A stretch of DNA of 21,289 nt from Welwitschia mirabilis (taxonomy: Eukaryota > Gnetophyta > Gnetopsida > Welwitschiales): assembly GCA_051453625.1 (NCBI GenBank), contig JBOZIK010000001.1, positions 277,162,518-277,183,806 on the forward strand. The letters are read 5' to 3'. The notes beneath the pieces were generated by a model. It was not told where the DNA came from and searched no databases. It saw nothing but the letters and a program-made list of their open reading frames with translations. Both the position numbers and the translations under genes were made by a program. This document shows, one piece after another, positions 19,459 through 21,289 of the stretch. Every line of letters begins with the position of its first letter. Position 1 is the first letter of the stretch.

Positions 19459-19551
19459 TTATCCAACTTCGTTTCATTTTCATGGTCTTTTGAGGCATTC
19501 TTGAAAGAAATGCCTTAAAAAAGATCCTTTGAGGTGTTTTTTTAGAAAATT

Positions 19552-19871
19552 NNNNNNNNNNNNNNNNNNNNNNNNNNNNNNNNNNNNNNNNNNNNNNNNN
19601 NNNNNNNNNNNNNNNNNNNNNNNNNNNNNNNNNNNNNNNNNNNNNNNNNNNNNNNNNNNNNNNNNNNNNNNNNNNNNNNNNNNNNNNNNNNNNNNNNNNN
19701 NNNNNNNNNNNNNNNNNNNNNNNNNNNNNNNNNNNNNNNNNNNNNNNNNNNNNNNNNNNNNNNNNNNNNNNNNNNNNNNNNNNNNNNNNNNNNNNNNNNN
19801 NNNNNNNNNNNNNNNNNNNNNNNNNNNNNNNNNNNNNNNNNNNNNNNNNNNNNNNNNNNNNNNNNNNNNNN
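19552..19871. other. Assembly gap (320 N) inside tandem array
   Basis: The left flank ends in the motif cluster of copy one and the right flank resumes at the cttccac block of copy two. From the 870 bp unit, the missing DNA should be about 370 bp and resemble 18690-19052 and 20371-20741. The repeat structure explains why the assembly broke here. Confidence 0.75.
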
Positions 19872-20416
19872 CTTCCACTTTAAATAATCTATAGAAATGC
19901 TTCTACCTTTTTTACATCTAAGAGAGTAACAACCATCTCATTGAACTAGAAAGATTGATCTTAAGATGGTGCCAATGGTCAAAACAATAGGTTCCTAGTT
20001 GTATGATAAAGAATGCAGTAATAGTAGTGTTCTAGGCCCTTCATCTCGCATTACCTTCGGTGATTTTCATTAGAGCAGTGGCTACTGAAATCTAGCATAT
20101 GCTAGGTTAGTATCACTTTTTCATCTTCAATATAAATACTCTTCTCATTATGAAACCTTTCTTTGCACCTACCAGTTTTTTATAAAGAGTAATAAGCTTT
20201 TCCTACAAACCCTCTATCTTATCTTCATTAGAATCTATATACAAAATTTCATCAAAGAAAGGCTTGCTGGTCAAGATTTATCCAACTTCATTTTATTTTC
20301 ATGGTCTTTTGAGGCATTCTTAAAAGAAATGCCTTAAAAAAGATCCTTTGAGATGATTTTGTAGAAAATTCCTTAAAAGAACTTTTAAGTCATTTCTATA
20401 AAAAAAATCTCGAAAG

Positions 20417-20436
20417 GAGGCATTTATGAATGCCTC
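20417..20436. repeat. Perfect palindromic subterminal motif pair
   Basis: GAGGCATT (20417-20424) and AATGCCTC (20429-20436) are perfect complements with a tatg spacer. This is the head-to-head version of the subterminal motif, in array copy three, equivalent to 18741-18758 in copy one. Confidence 0.65.
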
Positions 20437-20993
20437 AAAAGGCACTAAAGAAAAAAATTATCCATTATATCGGTTCTTCACAGCATTGTCAGTTCTAGTT
20501 CTATTGAAAGAAATAAAAAGTTTTGAAATTTTTTAGCCTTAAATCCCAGATCCATTAGGTGTACTAAACTCCATTTCTTAGCCTTTCTTGTCTTCAAGAG
20601 ATTGGATTTCATCATCAATCATCCCATCTTTTTATAATGTAACATACCCTTTCCTTGCTCTGCTAACAAGTTCCATACTTACTTTTACCCTGTTATCCCT
20701 TTTATTTTCTAACACCTCTATTTTCAATCCTTAAAGCTTCTCTTCCACGTTAAACGATCTAAAAAGATGCTTTTACCTTTTTTGCATTTAACAGAGTACC
20801 AACCATGTTATTGAACTAAAAAAACTGATCTTAAGATAGTGCCAATGGTCAAAACAATAGGTTCCTAGTTGTATGATAAAAAATGTAGTCATAGCAGTGT
20901 TCTCGTCTTTTCATCTTGCATTACCTTCAGTGATTTTTGTTAAAGAAGTGGCTATTGTAATATAGCATATGCTAGGTTAGTATCCCTTTTTCA

Positions 20994-21289
20994 TCTTTAA
21001 CATAAATACTCTTCTCATTATGAAGTATTTCTTTGCACCTACTAGTTATTTATAAAGAGTAATAAGCTTTTTCTACAAACCTTCTATCTTATCTTCATTG
21101 GAATCTATATACAAAATTTCATGAAAGAAAGACTTTATGATCAAGCTTTGTCAAGCTTCATTCCATTTTCATGGTCTTTTAAGGCATTACTCTTTAACAT
21201 TAATACTCTTCTCAGTATGAAGCATTTCTTTGCACCTACTAGTTATTTATAAAGAGTAATAAGCTTTTTCTACAAACCTTCTATCTTAT
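20994..21289 (+). repeat. Short secondary duplication at array end, 197 bp step
   Basis: After the ttttaaggcatt motif at 21178-21189 the sequence does not continue with the 870 bp unit. It jumps back to tctttaaca (21191), which repeats 20994 onward up to the window end (99 bp visible, few differences). The jump follows the subterminal motif and indicates a separate, shorter amplification event. Confidence 0.75.

Larger units (their letters stand above)
18660..21190 (+). repeat. Tandem array in element C, unit about 870 bp, about three copies
   Basis: The phrase catggtctttt recurs at 19481, 20300 and 21170. The block cttccac(t/g)tta recurs at 19053, 19872 and 20742. The spacing is exactly 870 bp between the second and third copies and 819 bp across the N gap, whose length is probably estimated. 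The block around gttcttca-agcattgtcag at 18782 recurs at 20471. Copies one and two are very similar, and the third is more diverged. Each unit holds a subterminal-type motif cluster followed by a 500-600 bp unique-looking segment. Array growth inside CACTA ends is known in plants. Confidence 0.8.
18506..21289. mobile_element. Element C: one end of a CACTA (En/Spm-type) transposon, continues past window
   Basis: The terminus CACTATAAGAAATATAGG at 18506 matches the plant CACTA terminal inverted repeat (CACTACAAGAAA type). It is followed at once by a dense field of short motifs in both orientations, variants of cttttgaggcgttt and aaatgcctcaaaag. A TIR plus a subterminal field of short direct and inverted repeats, to which the TNPA-type protein binds, is the hallmark of this superfamily. 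CACTA elements make 3 bp target duplications. The bases before the end are aat, and the partner is outside the window. No TNP2-type transposase is readable here, so this is an end region or a non-autonomous copy. Confidence 0.8.

Noticed and set aside
19480-19894. Open frames on both strands through the 19.6 kb gap
   Set aside because: They are made of N plus subterminal repeat sequence, with no support as genes.
1-21289. A new bacterial-type defence, CRISPR or operon system
   Set aside because: There is no gene density, no ribosome binding sites, no spaced direct repeats of CRISPR type and no intact genes. The window is eukaryotic repeat DNA.

Overview
The window looks like nuclear DNA of a higher plant, probably a flowering plant. 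It is strongly A+T-rich, CpG is scarce, and it consists almost entirely of old, decayed transposable elements with assembly gaps. I find no intact host gene, no tRNA or rRNA, no CRISPR array and no bacterial-type operon. The species cannot be told from the sequence.

Layout. (1) 1-1541: unassigned A+T-rich DNA with a decayed minus-strand coding stretch at about 41-465 (an acidic part, then a proline-rich part). (2) Element A, plus strand: an old LTR retrotransposon. Its left LTR is about 1542-2637. Its right LTR starts at about 8056 and breaks off at 9086. The roughly 5.4 kb interior has two coding-like frames (about 2790-3026 and 5412-5720), a short tandem repeat of about 54 bp, a poly(A) run and a hairpin, but no recognisable pol domain. 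(3) Element B, minus strand: a Ty3/gypsy element of the Tekay/Del (chromovirus) type. Its 3' LTR is 9087-12634 (about 3.5 kb). Gag, reverse transcriptase, RNase H, integrase and a chromodomain-like tail can all be read, in the correct order, on the minus strand between about 17700 and 12717. All are broken by stops and frameshifts. The homology between the two LTRs of A stops exactly where B's LTR begins, so B inserted into A's right LTR. B's 5' LTR and the rest of A's right LTR must lie beyond the window. (4) Element C: one end of a CACTA (En/Spm-type) DNA transposon starts at 18506 with a CACTAT terminus and a dense subterminal repeat field. It runs into a tandem array with a unit of about 870 bp that continues to the window end.

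The order of events is therefore A first, then B into A, then C next to or into B. B is dead at its active sites: the two aspartates of the RT catalytic pair and the first RNase H aspartate all read as asparagine, each explained by a G-to-A change. This fits long-term cytosine deamination of methylated, silenced DNA.

Three of the four N runs (3445-3544, 13113-13644, 15683-15782) are flanked on both sides by near-identical copies of the same 43, 94 and 55 bp. Two of these duplications would double a segment that occurs once in the pol protein, so they are best read as overlapping contig ends that were not merged. The fourth gap (19552-19871) lies inside the 870 bp tandem array and probably hides most of one repeat junction.

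The least explained parts are the CACTA-internal array with its palindromic subterminal motifs and a conserved but broken frame, and the unassigned coding-like frames at 5412-5720 and 41-465.
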